A DNA stretch of 64,000 nucleotides from Vreelandella zhaodongensis (GTDB lineage: Bacteria > Pseudomonadota > Gammaproteobacteria > Pseudomonadales > Halomonadaceae), in NCBI RefSeq assembly GCF_013415115.1, contig NZ_JACCDD010000005.1:124001-188000 (forward strand), written 5' to 3'. Each line of letters begins with the position of its first letter. Position 1 is the first letter of the stretch. Shown here one piece after another: positions 25,258 through 35,077 of this stretch. The translations under genes were made by a program, and so were the position numbers. The notes beneath the pieces are model-generated. The model had not been told where the DNA came from, made no database searches, and saw nothing but the letters and a program-made list of their open reading frames with translations.

Positions 25258-27168
25258 CTAACGCCCCTGCCGTTGGGTAGGGATAGGGTAGCGGAACTTC
25301 AAAAACTTTTGCGCATTATTCAGCACTTGAAATGCGTCTTTAAGCGTATGGCGTTCGCTGTCTTCAACATTCTCCGGCTCGATGTTGTTATCAGGAATAC
25401 GATCTTCCTGAAGGTCTATCACCTGGTGACGAATCCGCGACATGCACAAAAATTCAAGCGCATAGCTGAGCTTGTCACTGACACCAGCGGCCAAGAGCTG
25501 AGTGTTGCTAATATCGTTCAGACGCTGGAACGAGTTTTGCGCTTTGGAGCCGCAAGCTAGCGCGTGCACTCGGATAAGATCAACCATGGGAGCGGTACCA
25601 CGCCGCTTTAGATTGATGGAATTATTATGCTTGCCATCCTTTTCCATGACAAAAGTGCGGAAAAAACCAAGTGGCGGCGTGCGGTTTAACGCATTACGCG
25701 CCATGGCAGCCAAAAACAGCGGCGACTTAGGTGCTGTCTGGGCAATTAGGTCCTGTAGCGCTTCCACAAAGATATCCTCTCCATAGATGCTGTCGAGATC
25801 GAAAAAGATCGAACTATGGAGAAGTCTCTCGGGCGTAGGGTTCGCCATCCAATCCTGGAAGTACCGCTTCCAAACGTGTAATGGCTGACGCCATTGACGA
25901 TTGGTTGCCATCACATCGCCTTTGCAGTAAGTGTAACCACAGGCGTCCAGCCCGTCGCTGACAAACGCCGCCAGCGCATGAAAGTACTCATCATGCTCGT
26001 CAGGGTTAAAGTCATCCGACAAAATCAACGCATTGTCCTGATCCGTGACAATGCTCTGCTCGTTACGTGCCATGGAGCCATTGACCATAAAACAGTAAGG
26101 CACCGGCGGTGGCCCCAACGCTTCCTCGGCCAGCTCAAGTAGGCGTCGAGTGAAGCTGCGGCCAATCGTCGACAGTGCACTCCCAACCATCTGCGAGTTA
26201 GCACCCTCTTGAACCATCCTCACAAACGCAGCACGCACATCCGGCGCAAGCTTGGCTAATCCCTGAGCGCTAGACTGGTTGAAAATATTGCTGACTAGAT
26301 AAAGCCCGCTTTGCGTCTCATAACGAATAATATCGGAAAGATGCACCACTCCCACTGGACGTTGGCGGTACATAACGGGCAGGTGGTGGACGTTATTGCG
26401 TAGCATCGTCAACATCGCTTCATACACTGATGAATCCGACTGTATCGTGATTAATCGTTCGGAAATGACATCACCGATAGCCGTTTGCGGTGAAAGCCCT
26501 TCTGCGACGACGCGAGTGCGGAAATCACTATCCGTAAGAATACCGCATACTTGCCAGGTTTTACCTTCGCTATCCTGGAAGCTGTAGCGCGGATTACTGC
26601 TGCCCTCATCAATCACCAGTGCAGCTGATGCTTGGGCGCCACTAATCTGCTTGGCAACCTCCTGAACGCTGGCCGTTGATTCCACCATGACGGGATAACG
26701 CGTCACCAGCTTGCGTATCCGCGTTACCATCATGTCGTTGGACTTTTTCTGTTGCTCTGCGGCGGTCTCTAAACGAGGACGCTCAAGCTCAACAAAATCA
26801 GCAAAGTCATCATCTTCCTCGCACAGCCGCTGGAAAACAGCATTGGGAATAAAGTAAATCAGCGTGTCTTCAATGGCGCTGGCGGGAAAGCGCACCTTGT
26901 GATTTCTCAGTAGGCTGAAGTGTCCAAAAATATCGCCCTCACCCAGGCGATTATAGAGTTCACCCTGGCGGCGATACACCTCAACGGCACCACTTCGGAT
27001 GAAGCACAGCTCATTAAGCGTATCGTTGAGCACTAAAATATCGCTACCGGTCTTGAAGTAACGTACTTCTACCTGCTCAGCGATAGCGTCCAGCAACTCA
27101 TCCGATAACCCATCAAATGGGGGAAATTGCCCCATATGCTGACGTATTTCCAACAGTTCGACATCCAT
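25258..27168 (-). CDS. cNMP-binding, CBS and DUF294 putative nucleotidyltransferase
   Basis: A 636-residue cytoplasmic protein with four parts. Residues 15-125 are a cyclic-nucleotide-binding-like barrel (FPPFDGLSDELLDAIAEQ onward). A tandem CBS pair covers about 150-280 (AALVIDEGSS; HHLPVMYRQRPVGVVHLSDI). A GlnD-like nucleotidyltransferase core is at about 330-460, with GSMARNEQSIVTDQDNALI containing the GS and DxD-type metal residues. A DUF294 C-terminal helical domain follows. The CBS pair probably senses adenine nucleotides. The protein and the exonuclease encoded next to it are coexpressed, and the function of the pair is not established. Confidence 0.9.
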   Translation of the reverse strand: MDVELLEIRQHMGQFPPFDGLSDELLDAIAEQVEVRYFKTGSDILVLNDTLNELCFIRSGAVEVYRRQGELYNRLGEGDIFGHFSLLRNHKVRFPASAIEDTLIYFIPNAVFQRLCEEDDDFADFVELERPRLETAAEQQKKSNDMMVTRIRKLVTRYPVMVESTASVQEVAKQISGAQASAALVIDEGSSNPRYSFQDSEGKTWQVCGILTDSDFRTRVVAEGLSPQTAIGDVISERLITIQSDSSVYEAMLTMLRNNVHHLPVMYRQRPVGVVHLSDIIRYETQSGLYLVSNIFNQSSAQGLAKLAPDVRAAFVRMVQEGANSQMVGSALSTIGRSFTRRLLELAEEALGPPPVPYCFMVNGSMARNEQSIVTDQDNALILSDDFNPDEHDEYFHALAAFVSDGLDACGYTYCKGDVMATNRQWRQPLHVWKRYFQDWMANPTPERLLHSSIFFDLDSIYGEDIFVEALQDLIAQTAPKSPLFLAAMARNALNRTPPLGFFRTFVMEKDGKHNNSINLKRRGTAPMVDLIRVHALACGSKAQNSFQRLNDISNTQLLAAGVSDKLSYALEFLCMSRIRHQVIDLQEDRIPDNNIEPENVEDSERHTLKDAFQVLNNAQKFLKFRYPIPTQRQGR

Positions 27169-27274
27169 GCGATCTCCTGCACTTGGCGCGGCAGCAACAT
27201 CAATGAGTTAAGTTTGTCCTGATTGAGCAGTATCGTAAACCCCAAGGTGTATAAAAGAGACGGTCAAAAGATAT

Positions 27275-27304
27275 AAAAAAAGCCCAGCGCGTAAACGCTG
27301 GGCT
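27275..27304 (-). terminator. rho-independent terminator for the DUF4168 gene
   Basis: On the minus strand AGCCCAGCG / CGCTGGGCT form a stem with a 6-base loop, followed by a run of T. It lies about 85 bases beyond the stop codon of the DUF4168 gene. Confidence 0.85.
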
Positions 27305-27387
27305 TTAATAGGATCAAGAAAGTTACACTAGACGACTTTTTCTCTTCAAGAAGAACCTGTCATCATAAGATAACTTAGCACTATAAC

Positions 27388-27777
27388 TTAGGACTGATTA
27401 GCCATTTCCTGAACACGCTGCATCATTTCAGGATCTTGCTGAATTGACTGGCCAATTGCGTTAAATGTGTCTACATCTAAACCACTATCTTCAACAACTT
27501 CGATCATGCGGTCGTTGGCTTCAGTACGAACTTCCTGTTGGGTAGCTTCGTCTTGCGCTTCCTGCAGACGCTGTGTGTACTCTTGAGAGATCACGGCGAT
27601 TTCTTGAGAAGCATCGGCGAACTGCTGTAGTTGCTCATCTGAAAAATCCTGAACGGGCGCTTGCTGAGTGGCCATCGGATCTTGAGCTGGGTCTTGAGCT
27701 TGCTGAGCGTGTGCAGTGCCAGCGATTAGGCCAGTAGCGAGAAGAGCAGCAGAAAACAGAGCAGTAATGCGTTGCAT
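27388..27777 (-). CDS. DUF4168 exported protein
   Basis: A 129-residue protein. ATG 27777 is preferred to 27792 because GAGG sits 9 bases upstream. It has a signal peptide (RITALFSAALLATGLIAGTA, cut after AHA). The mature part is Gln-rich and then a small helical DUF4168 domain: DFSDEQLQQFADASQEIAVI through to TFNAIGQSIQQDPEMMQRV. It is predicted to be periplasmic and all-helical. DUF4168 proteins have no established function. It stands alone with its own terminator. Confidence 0.82.
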   Translation of the reverse strand: MQRITALFSAALLATGLIAGTAHAQQAQDPAQDPMATQQAPVQDFSDEQLQQFADASQEIAVISQEYTQRLQEAQDEATQQEVRTEANDRMIEVVEDSGLDVDTFNAIGQSIQQDPEMMQRVQEMANQS

Positions 27778-27922
27778 AGTAAGAAACCTCATTGATGCGT
27801 TATGAATGTGCCTCCTGTGACGCGTTGTTCAGGCACAGGTTCAACTTTTCATGTAATGAGATGTAACAAAAAGAACATAGTGTAAATATAAACCCTTATA
27901 AAATTCGTGAGCCTTTTTAAAT

Positions 27923-28855
27923 ATGTCCAATAAAATCATAAACGTAAAAAACATCAATGGCACTGACTTTGGCCTTGCCGCCATGCCAGTTATTTTTGTT
28001 TTGCTGTGGAGCACAGGATTTATCGGCGCAAAATTTGGCCTGCCATATGCGGAGCCTTTTACTTTTCTGTTCATTCGCTTTGTGCTTACGCTGATGCTAC
28101 TCATTCCAATCATATGGATGATGCGCATTACATGGCCCTCAGGAACAGCACTTTGGTTACATATTGGTGTTTCGGGACTGCTTGTTCATGGCGCCTATTT
28201 GGGAGGGGTCTTCTACGGTATTAATTTGGGGATGCCCGCGGGATTGGCAGCACTGCTAGTCGGCCTTCAGCCGCTACTAACGGCAGCATTTGCCGGCCCT
28301 CTACTAGGCGAACGGCTAACCAAGCGCCAATGGCTAGGCCTGCTCCTCGGCCTTGTGGGTATCAGCCTTGTGTTGGGCAGTAAGCTGGAATTCGGTACCT
28401 CTTTATTTGCTGGGTTCGGTATGGGTGCGTTGCTTTGCGTAATGGCCGCCTTGGTGGGGATTTCATTGGGTACGCTTTATCAGAAACGCTACTGCACCAG
28501 TATGCCGCTTCTCTCTGGAGCGGTTATTCAATATATTGCGGCCGGCGTGCTACTGGGCATTGGGGCGCTACTGTTTGAAACCCGTCAGGTCGAATGGAGC
28601 ATGACGTTTGTGCTCACCCTAAGTTGGCTAGTGCTTATTCTATCTATCGCCGCCATCTTGCTATTAATGGCGCTGATAAAAAAAGGCGAAGCATCCCGTG
28701 TTGCCAGCCTGTTTTATCTAGTGCCGCCGGTTACCGCGCTACAAGCATGGTGGCTTTTCGACGAGCGCCTGCCAGCGCTCGGGTTGGCAGGGATGGTCAT
28801 TGCCATCACAGGAGTCGTCATGGTGGTACGCCAACCACGTCAAGCAGCAGCTTAA
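27923..28855 (+). CDS. EamA/DMT-family permease
   Basis: A 310-residue protein with ten hydrophobic helices arranged as two EamA repeats. The first helix is MPVIFVLLWSTGFIGAKFG, a typical RhaT/YdcZ-like DMT entry; the second repeat begins near GMGALLCVMAALVGISLGT. These carriers usually export amino acids or other metabolites. The N-terminal 18 residues are polar, so a later start at the Met before PVIFV is possible. It converges on mtgA with 4 bp between stops. Confidence 0.87.
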   Translation: MSNKIINVKNINGTDFGLAAMPVIFVLLWSTGFIGAKFGLPYAEPFTFLFIRFVLTLMLLIPIIWMMRITWPSGTALWLHIGVSGLLVHGAYLGGVFYGINLGMPAGLAALLVGLQPLLTAAFAGPLLGERLTKRQWLGLLLGLVGISLVLGSKLEFGTSLFAGFGMGALLCVMAALVGISLGTLYQKRYCTSMPLLSGAVIQYIAAGVLLGIGALLFETRQVEWSMTFVLTLSWLVLILSIAAILLLMALIKKGEASRVASLFYLVPPVTALQAWWLFDERLPALGLAGMVIAITGVVMVVRQPRQAAA

Positions 28856-28859
28856 CCGA

Positions 28860-29576
28860 TTACAAGCGCTGCAAATAACTAACGCCGCCTAAATTACGCA
28901 TTTGCTGACGAATCCACTGGCTACGACGCTCAACCTGGGCGTCTGGACGAGAAGCGCTACGGGTACGGGGGCTGGGGAGAATAGCCGCCAGTAGGCTGGC
29001 CTGCCGTTCGGTTAGAGCACTACCAGATGCACCAAAGTAGTGATTAGCAGCAGCTTCCAATCCGAAAACACCGGTATCCCACTCTGCAACGTTTAAATAA
29101 ACCTCTAAAATCCGCTGCTTGTCCCACAGAAGTTCTATTAGCAGAGTAAACCACGCTTCCAGCCCCTTACGAGCCCAGCTGCGACCACTCCACAAAAAGA
29201 CATTCTTAGCGGTCTGCTGGCTCAACGTGCTGGCACCGCGTAGGCGCGCCCCGTCACGGCTTGCTTCCCATGCACGGCGCATTTCCACTAAATCAAACCC
29301 TCGGTGCTGCGGAAAACGCTGGTCTTCTGCAGCAATCACCGCCAATTTTGCATTGCTTGAAAGCTCGTCCCAATGGCGCCATTGGTGCTGAATACGTATC
29401 GGTTCACTGTTGATCCAGCTCTGCACTTTACGCTCAACCATCACCATAGACCCCGGGGGCGGCACGAAGCGAAAGAGCAACACCAACGCAATGGAAAGAG
29501 CAACAAAGGCCAGCGCGCTACGCCAGATAAGACGCCAAATAAAACGCAGTAGACGGCGCAACGCGCGATTAAGCAT
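28860..29576 (-). CDS. mtgA: monofunctional peptidoglycan glycosyltransferase
   Basis: A 238-residue family GT51 enzyme that polymerises lipid II without a transpeptidase domain. One N-terminal helix (WRSALAFVALSIALVLLF) anchors it in the inner membrane. The catalytic motif is in VIAAEDQRFPQHRGFD (first catalytic Glu). It is followed by RGASTLSQQTAKNVFLW and ELLWDKQRILEVYLNVAEWDTG (second catalytic Glu region). Length and motifs are standard for MtgA. It is 10 bp from fghA in the same direction. Confidence 0.95.
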   Translation of the reverse strand: MLNRALRRLLRFIWRLIWRSALAFVALSIALVLLFRFVPPPGSMVMVERKVQSWINSEPIRIQHQWRHWDELSSNAKLAVIAAEDQRFPQHRGFDLVEMRRAWEASRDGARLRGASTLSQQTAKNVFLWSGRSWARKGLEAWFTLLIELLWDKQRILEVYLNVAEWDTGVFGLEAAANHYFGASGSALTERQASLLAAILPSPRTRSASRPDAQVERRSQWIRQQMRNLGGVSYLQRL

Positions 29577-29586
29577 TCCAGTATCC

Positions 29587-30441
29587 TTAGCGCTTCATGA
29601 GGTGTTCCGCATGATAGCGCAAATGATCCTCAATGAACGAGGCGATAAAGAAGTAGCTGTGATCGTAACCTGACTGGCGGCGCAGTGTTAGCGGATGATC
29701 ATGCGCTTCACACACGGCTTCTAAACGCTCGGGCATCAATTGCTCTTCCAGAAACTGATCAGCCTCCCCCTGGTCAATGAACAGTCGTTGACGCGAGGCA
29801 CCGTTAGCTACCAGCTCGCAGGCATCGTACTGACGCCAACGCGACTGGTCGTCGCCCAAATAGCTGGTGAGGGCTTTTTGCCCCCAAGGACAGTTCATTG
29901 GGTTAACAATAGGTGCAAAAGCGGAAACCGAGCGGAAGCGGCCAGGGTGACGCAACGCCAGAATTAACGCACCGTGACCGCCCATGGAGTGACCACTGAT
30001 CGACTCACGCCCGTTCACCGGGAAGTGCTGACGCACCACCGAAGGCAGCTCTTCAATCACGTAATCATACATGCGGTAATTCGATTTCCATGGGGCTTGT
30101 GTGGCATTCACATAGAAGCCAGCACCCGAGCCTAAATCATAGTGTTCATGCTCACCGGGTAGGTCGGTACCGCGCGGGCTGGTATCAGGGCAAACAATCG
30201 CCACTCCTAGCTCAGCAGCGATGCGGTGTGCACCAGCTTTCTGCATAAAGTTTTCATCGTTACAGGTTAGACCTGACAACCACCAAAGCAGCGGTACACG
30301 CTCGTTTTCCGCCTGAGGCGGCAGATAAACGGCAAACACCATGTCGCAATCCAGCGCCCGGGAGTAGTGGCGGTAGCGCTTGTGCCAGCCACCAAAACTG
30401 CGATTGGCTGACACTAGTTCTAAAGTTTCACTCATGCTCAT
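29587..30441 (-). CDS. fghA: S-formylglutathione hydrolase
   Basis: A 284-residue esterase that hydrolyses S-formylglutathione to formate and glutathione, the last step of glutathione-dependent formaldehyde detoxification. The nucleophile is in GHSMGGHGAL, and the Asp and His lie later (IDQGEADQF; YDHSYFF). The start at 30441 is supported by AAGGAG seven bases upstream. It is 75 bp downstream of frmA in the same direction, matching the pathway order. Confidence 0.94.
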   Translation of the reverse strand: MSMSETLELVSANRSFGGWHKRYRHYSRALDCDMVFAVYLPPQAENERVPLLWWLSGLTCNDENFMQKAGAHRIAAELGVAIVCPDTSPRGTDLPGEHEHYDLGSGAGFYVNATQAPWKSNYRMYDYVIEELPSVVRQHFPVNGRESISGHSMGGHGALILALRHPGRFRSVSAFAPIVNPMNCPWGQKALTSYLGDDQSRWRQYDACELVANGASRQRLFIDQGEADQFLEEQLMPERLEAVCEAHDHPLTLRRQSGYDHSYFFIASFIEDHLRYHAEHLMKR

Positions 30442-30516
30442 GGGCTGACTCCTTGTAAAGATGCAAACGCGGCGAGTTTCCCTTACCGCGTTCTTTTATC
30501 CTATTACCCATAGTAC

Positions 30517-31638
<1,122 letters not shown>

Positions 31639-31796
31639 TTAACAGCCTCAGTGGAAAACTGAGTACTATTTAATCGAATGACTGAATTGAATAAGGTTTG
31701 TTGAATGCAGTGTAGGCCAGCTAGGCGAGCAGGATAAGGCGGGATACACTCATAAAATTATTGCCACTGAGCAACAATCATACCCAAGGATTACCC

Positions 31797-32708
31797 ATGC
31801 AGCGCTGGGATCGTATAGAAGCGTTTATAGAGGTAGTGAGGCTAGGCACGTTTTCGGCGGCGGCGCGCCACTTAAAAGTGTCGACCTCGCATATCAGTCG
31901 ATTGGTCAGTCAGCTCGAAAATCAGCTGGGCGTTCAGCTGTTATACCGCACGACACGGCAAATCAGGCTAACTGATGCTGGCGTTATCTATGTTGAGCAC
32001 TGCCGTCACCTATTTGATGGCCTGCGCGATGCAGAGCAAGCGATCAGCGAGCTTCAGGACAAACCCCACGGACTGCTTAAATTGACCTCTGCCACCACGT
32101 TTGGTGAGCGCTATATCGCCCCGCTGGTCAATGATTTTCAGTGCCTGCATCCTCAGCTGGAAGTGCATATGCACTTTACTAACCGTCCCGTAGCGCTTAT
32201 CGAGGAGGGTTACGACATTGCCATTCGTATGGGTGTACTCAAGGATTCTAGCCTGATTGCGCGAAGGCTATGTGAGAGGCGGGAGTATGTGGTCGGATCT
32301 CGAGCCTATTTCCGCCAGGCACCCAGGCCACATACGTTATCCGAGCTAAGTCAGCACCGTTGTCTGATCGGCTCACGGCCTAACTGGCTCTTTGAAGTTA
32401 ACGGGCAACGGCGAGAAATAAAGGTAGAAAGCTGCTGGAGCGGCAACTCTGGGCCGGCGCTGCTTGATGCGGCATTGAAAGGGCTAGGGCTTGCCCAACT
32501 GCCCGACTACTACGTTGCGCCTTATCTGAAAAGCGGTGAATTAGTGTCTGTGCTAGAACCCTTTCAACATCACGACACGGCCGTTTGGCTGGTCTACCCT
32601 CGCCACCGCCATCTATCCCCCAAAATCCGCCAGCTCGTTGATTATCTGGTCGCGAATATTGAAAAGACGCTGCCTAATCACCCAACGACTCAGCATGTGA
32701 CGAATTAG
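31797..32708 (+). CDS. LysR-family regulator divergent from frmA
   Basis: A 303-residue regulator. ATG 31797 has AAGGA six bases upstream; the longer frame from TTG 31761 is unlikely. The winged helix begins MQRWDRIEAFIEVVRLGTFS and continues AAARHLKVSTSHISRLVSQL. The inducer domain contains ATTFGERYIAPLVNDF, typical of the CrgA-like group. Divergent placement suggests control of frmA-fghA. That would replace the usual FrmR-type formaldehyde sensor; this is inference. It converges on sdaA. Confidence 0.88.
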   Translation: MQRWDRIEAFIEVVRLGTFSAAARHLKVSTSHISRLVSQLENQLGVQLLYRTTRQIRLTDAGVIYVEHCRHLFDGLRDAEQAISELQDKPHGLLKLTSATTFGERYIAPLVNDFQCLHPQLEVHMHFTNRPVALIEEGYDIAIRMGVLKDSSLIARRLCERREYVVGSRAYFRQAPRPHTLSELSQHRCLIGSRPNWLFEVNGQRREIKVESCWSGNSGPALLDAALKGLGLAQLPDYYVAPYLKSGELVSVLEPFQHHDTAVWLVYPRHRHLSPKIRQLVDYLVANIEKTLPNHPTTQHVTN

Positions 32709-32719
32709 GAAACCTCTGC

Positions 32720-34087
32720 TTAGCATTCAATTGCGTTCACGGCCAGTCCACCTTTGGAAGTCTCTTTATACTTATCCTGCATGTCACGGCCGGTATCGCG
32801 CATGGTACGAATGACCTTATCCAGTGAGACAAAATGGTCTCCATCACCATGCAGCGCCATACGAGCGGCATTAATTGCTTTTACTGAGGCAATGGCATTG
32901 CGCTCAATACACGGCACTTGTACCAAGCCAGCTATTGGGTCACAGGTGAGACCAAGGTTATGTTCCAGGCCAATTTCAGCGGCATTTTCCACCTGCTTTG
33001 GCGAACCACCCAGTACGTCAGCAAGCCCTGCTGCAGCCATGGCGCAGGCTGAACCAACTTCACCTTGACAACCTACTTCGGCACCAGAAATCGAAGCATT
33101 CTTTTTGCACAGAATGCCTATAGCGCCCGCTGCCAGTAAAAAATTCACTATGTCTTCATCACAGGCATCTGGTTCAAATTTCAAATAATACGCAAGTACA
33201 GCGGGCACAATACCTGCTGCACCGTTGGTAGGCGCAGTCACCATCCGTTTACCGGCTGCATTCTCTTCATTCACCGCCAGCGCGAACAGGTTCACCCAAT
33301 CCATCACGCTGAAACTCGATACGATGAGTCGTTGGTTCGGTGGCGGTGATAGTAACTGTTGATGCAACCCATGGGCCCGCCGCCTAACGTTTAGGCCGCC
33401 CGGCAGATGCCCTGTGGCCTCTAAGCCGTTATCAATACTTTCACGCATAACCTGCCAAATTGTCAGCAGCTCAGTACGAATCGCTTCTTCACTGCGCCAG
33501 GCCTTCTCATTTTCCAACATCAGCTCGCTAATACGCAGTTCATGAGTATGGCACTGGGCGAGCAGCTCGTTGGCGGTTTCAAAAGGATAAGGTAACGCTG
33601 TTTTGTCTTCCTCTATACCACCTTGATCCGCGCTGGCTTGATCGACATAAAATCCCCCACCCAATGAGTAATAAGTATTCGTCGCGATAACCGTATCTTG
33701 CTGATAAGCCGTCAGCACCATGGCATTCGGATGGAACGGCAGAGAGCTTTCATCCCACTCAATATCCCGCCCTCGGTCAAACGGTACCGCTTGACCGTTC
33801 GGCATCGTTAACAATACCCCCTCCTCAAGCGCTTTCAGGCGTCCCGCAATAGTGTCAGGGTCAATCGTTTCTGGCGCTTCGCCCATTAACCCCATCATGA
33901 CGGCACTGTCTGTACCATGCCCGATGCCAGTGGATGCCAATGAGCCGTGAAGCCTGACGGTGACGCGTGTCAATGACGCCTCGGTCAACGAAAGTCCAAA
34001 GGCACGCGCGGCACGCATAGGGCCCACGGTGTGTGAGCTAGATGGGCCAATACCTATTCTAAAGAGATCAAAAACGCTAATTGCCAT
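32720..34087 (-). CDS. sdaA: L-serine ammonia-lyase (iron-sulfur, single chain)
   Basis: A 455-residue enzyme that deaminates L-serine to pyruvate and ammonia using a 4Fe-4S cluster. Opening [20 protein letters not shown] is the beta-domain signature. The alpha domain contains [20 protein letters not shown] and [19 protein letters not shown], whose cysteines bind the cluster. Alpha and beta parts are in one chain as in E. coli SdaA. It is monocistronic and convergent with the LysR gene. Confidence 0.95.
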   Translation of the reverse strand: MAISVFDLFRIGIGPSSSHTVGPMRAARAFGLSLTEASLTRVTVRLHGSLASTGIGHGTDSAVMMGLMGEAPETIDPDTIAGRLKALEEGVLLTMPNGQAVPFDRGRDIEWDESSLPFHPNAMVLTAYQQDTVIATNTYYSLGGGFYVDQASADQGGIEEDKTALPYPFETANELLAQCHTHELRISELMLENEKAWRSEEAIRTELLTIWQVMRESIDNGLEATGHLPGGLNVRRRAHGLHQQLLSPPPNQRLIVSSFSVMDWVNLFALAVNEENAAGKRMVTAPTNGAAGIVPAVLAYYLKFEPDACDEDIVNFLLAAGAIGILCKKNASISGAEVGCQGEVGSACAMAAAGLADVLGGSPKQVENAAEIGLEHNLGLTCDPIAGLVQVPCIERNAIASVKAINAARMALHGDGDHFVSLDKVIRTMRDTGRDMQDKYKETSKGGLAVNAIEC

Positions 34088-34286
34088 TGTGTTATCCGCC
34101 TCTCAACGGTCGCTATCGGTCTTTTTACACTTTGAATTCAGCCAATGTGCAGCGATACATGTCAGTCGTCGAGCCATTACCCGTATGTTCGGCGTGCGAG
34201 CATAGAAAGGTGACGATATAATGAACATCCACACCTGGATGTTTTTAACGTCGTTCGTCACGCATTTCCGCAATAAGGATATTCGT

Positions 34287-34937
34287 ATGCCCCCTTCTCC
34301 ACCTCAGTGGCCAATCAGTTTTGGTTCCGCTTTACTGCGCGCAACGCTTTATGTGCTCTTTATCGCAGGGATTGCCCAAGGCGGCTATTTGGAAGCTATT
34401 TATTTACCTAACGTACGCTACAGCGAATTAGGGTTTACCGAGCTTACCCAAACAGTTGTGTTAGCTTGCTGCTGCGCGCTACTTATTTATACACGTCAAG
34501 TGCTCCAGGTATGGCCTACCGTCACACTGCTACTACTCGCCTTTGTCGCCGCATCGTTGGTACGTGAACAAGATTATTTTCTCGACCATTACGTGGCTCG
34601 GCATACCTGGAAAATACTCGTGGCTCTGATTGTGCTACCAAGCCTAACCTGGGTCATCATCCATCGTCGGCGTTTCCTAGAGGAATTTTCACACTATAGC
34701 AACACTTTTGCTTTTGGACTGTTCGCTGCGGGTGTCCTGGTTACTTATATCTTTTCACGCCTTTATGGCCGCCAAGAGCTCTGGCGAGCAGTGCTTCAAG
34801 AAAACTATGTTCGTGATTTTAAGAACGTTGCCGAAGAAGCCGTGGAACTGCTCGGCTACAGCCTTATTCTGTTTGCCATGATTGAACTTTTACTTCTCGC
34901 TCGGCGAATTTCTAAAGCACGCCAAGACGCTCTATAA
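34287..34937 (+). CDS. six-helix membrane protein, family not recognised
   Basis: A 216-residue protein. ATG 34287 (AAGGA upstream) is preferred to 34221 because the protein then begins MPPSPPQWPISFGSALLRA and its hydrophobic segments follow normally. About six helices are visible. The loop between helices 5 and 6 has a charged conserved-looking stretch (YVRDFKNVAEEAVELLGY), so a functional site facing the cytoplasm is possible. No domain name can be given. It is divergent from sdaA and followed by a terminator before the AbgT gene. Confidence 0.7.
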   Translation: MPPSPPQWPISFGSALLRATLYVLFIAGIAQGGYLEAIYLPNVRYSELGFTELTQTVVLACCCALLIYTRQVLQVWPTVTLLLLAFVAASLVREQDYFLDHYVARHTWKILVALIVLPSLTWVIIHRRRFLEEFSHYSNTFAFGLFAAGVLVTYIFSRLYGRQELWRAVLQENYVRDFKNVAEEAVELLGYSLILFAMIELLLLARRISKARQDAL

Positions 34938-34971
34938 GGCCTGCTATCCGTACTGCAAACCGATTATTTAC

Positions 34972-35008
34972 CGCCGCCTAGTGCATCGCTAGGCGGCGTT
35001 TCATTTTT
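34972..35008 (+). terminator. terminator after the six-helix membrane protein gene
   Basis: A perfect 10-bp stem CGCCGCCTAG / CTAGGCGGCG with a 7-base loop is followed by TTTCATTTTTTA. It lies 35 bases after the stop codon. Confidence 0.8.
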
Positions 35009-35077
35009 TACATCTCGCTATGCGCAAAGCCATTTGCGCCACTGATTGCTTCAACGTACTGTCGTCCACCGGAATTA

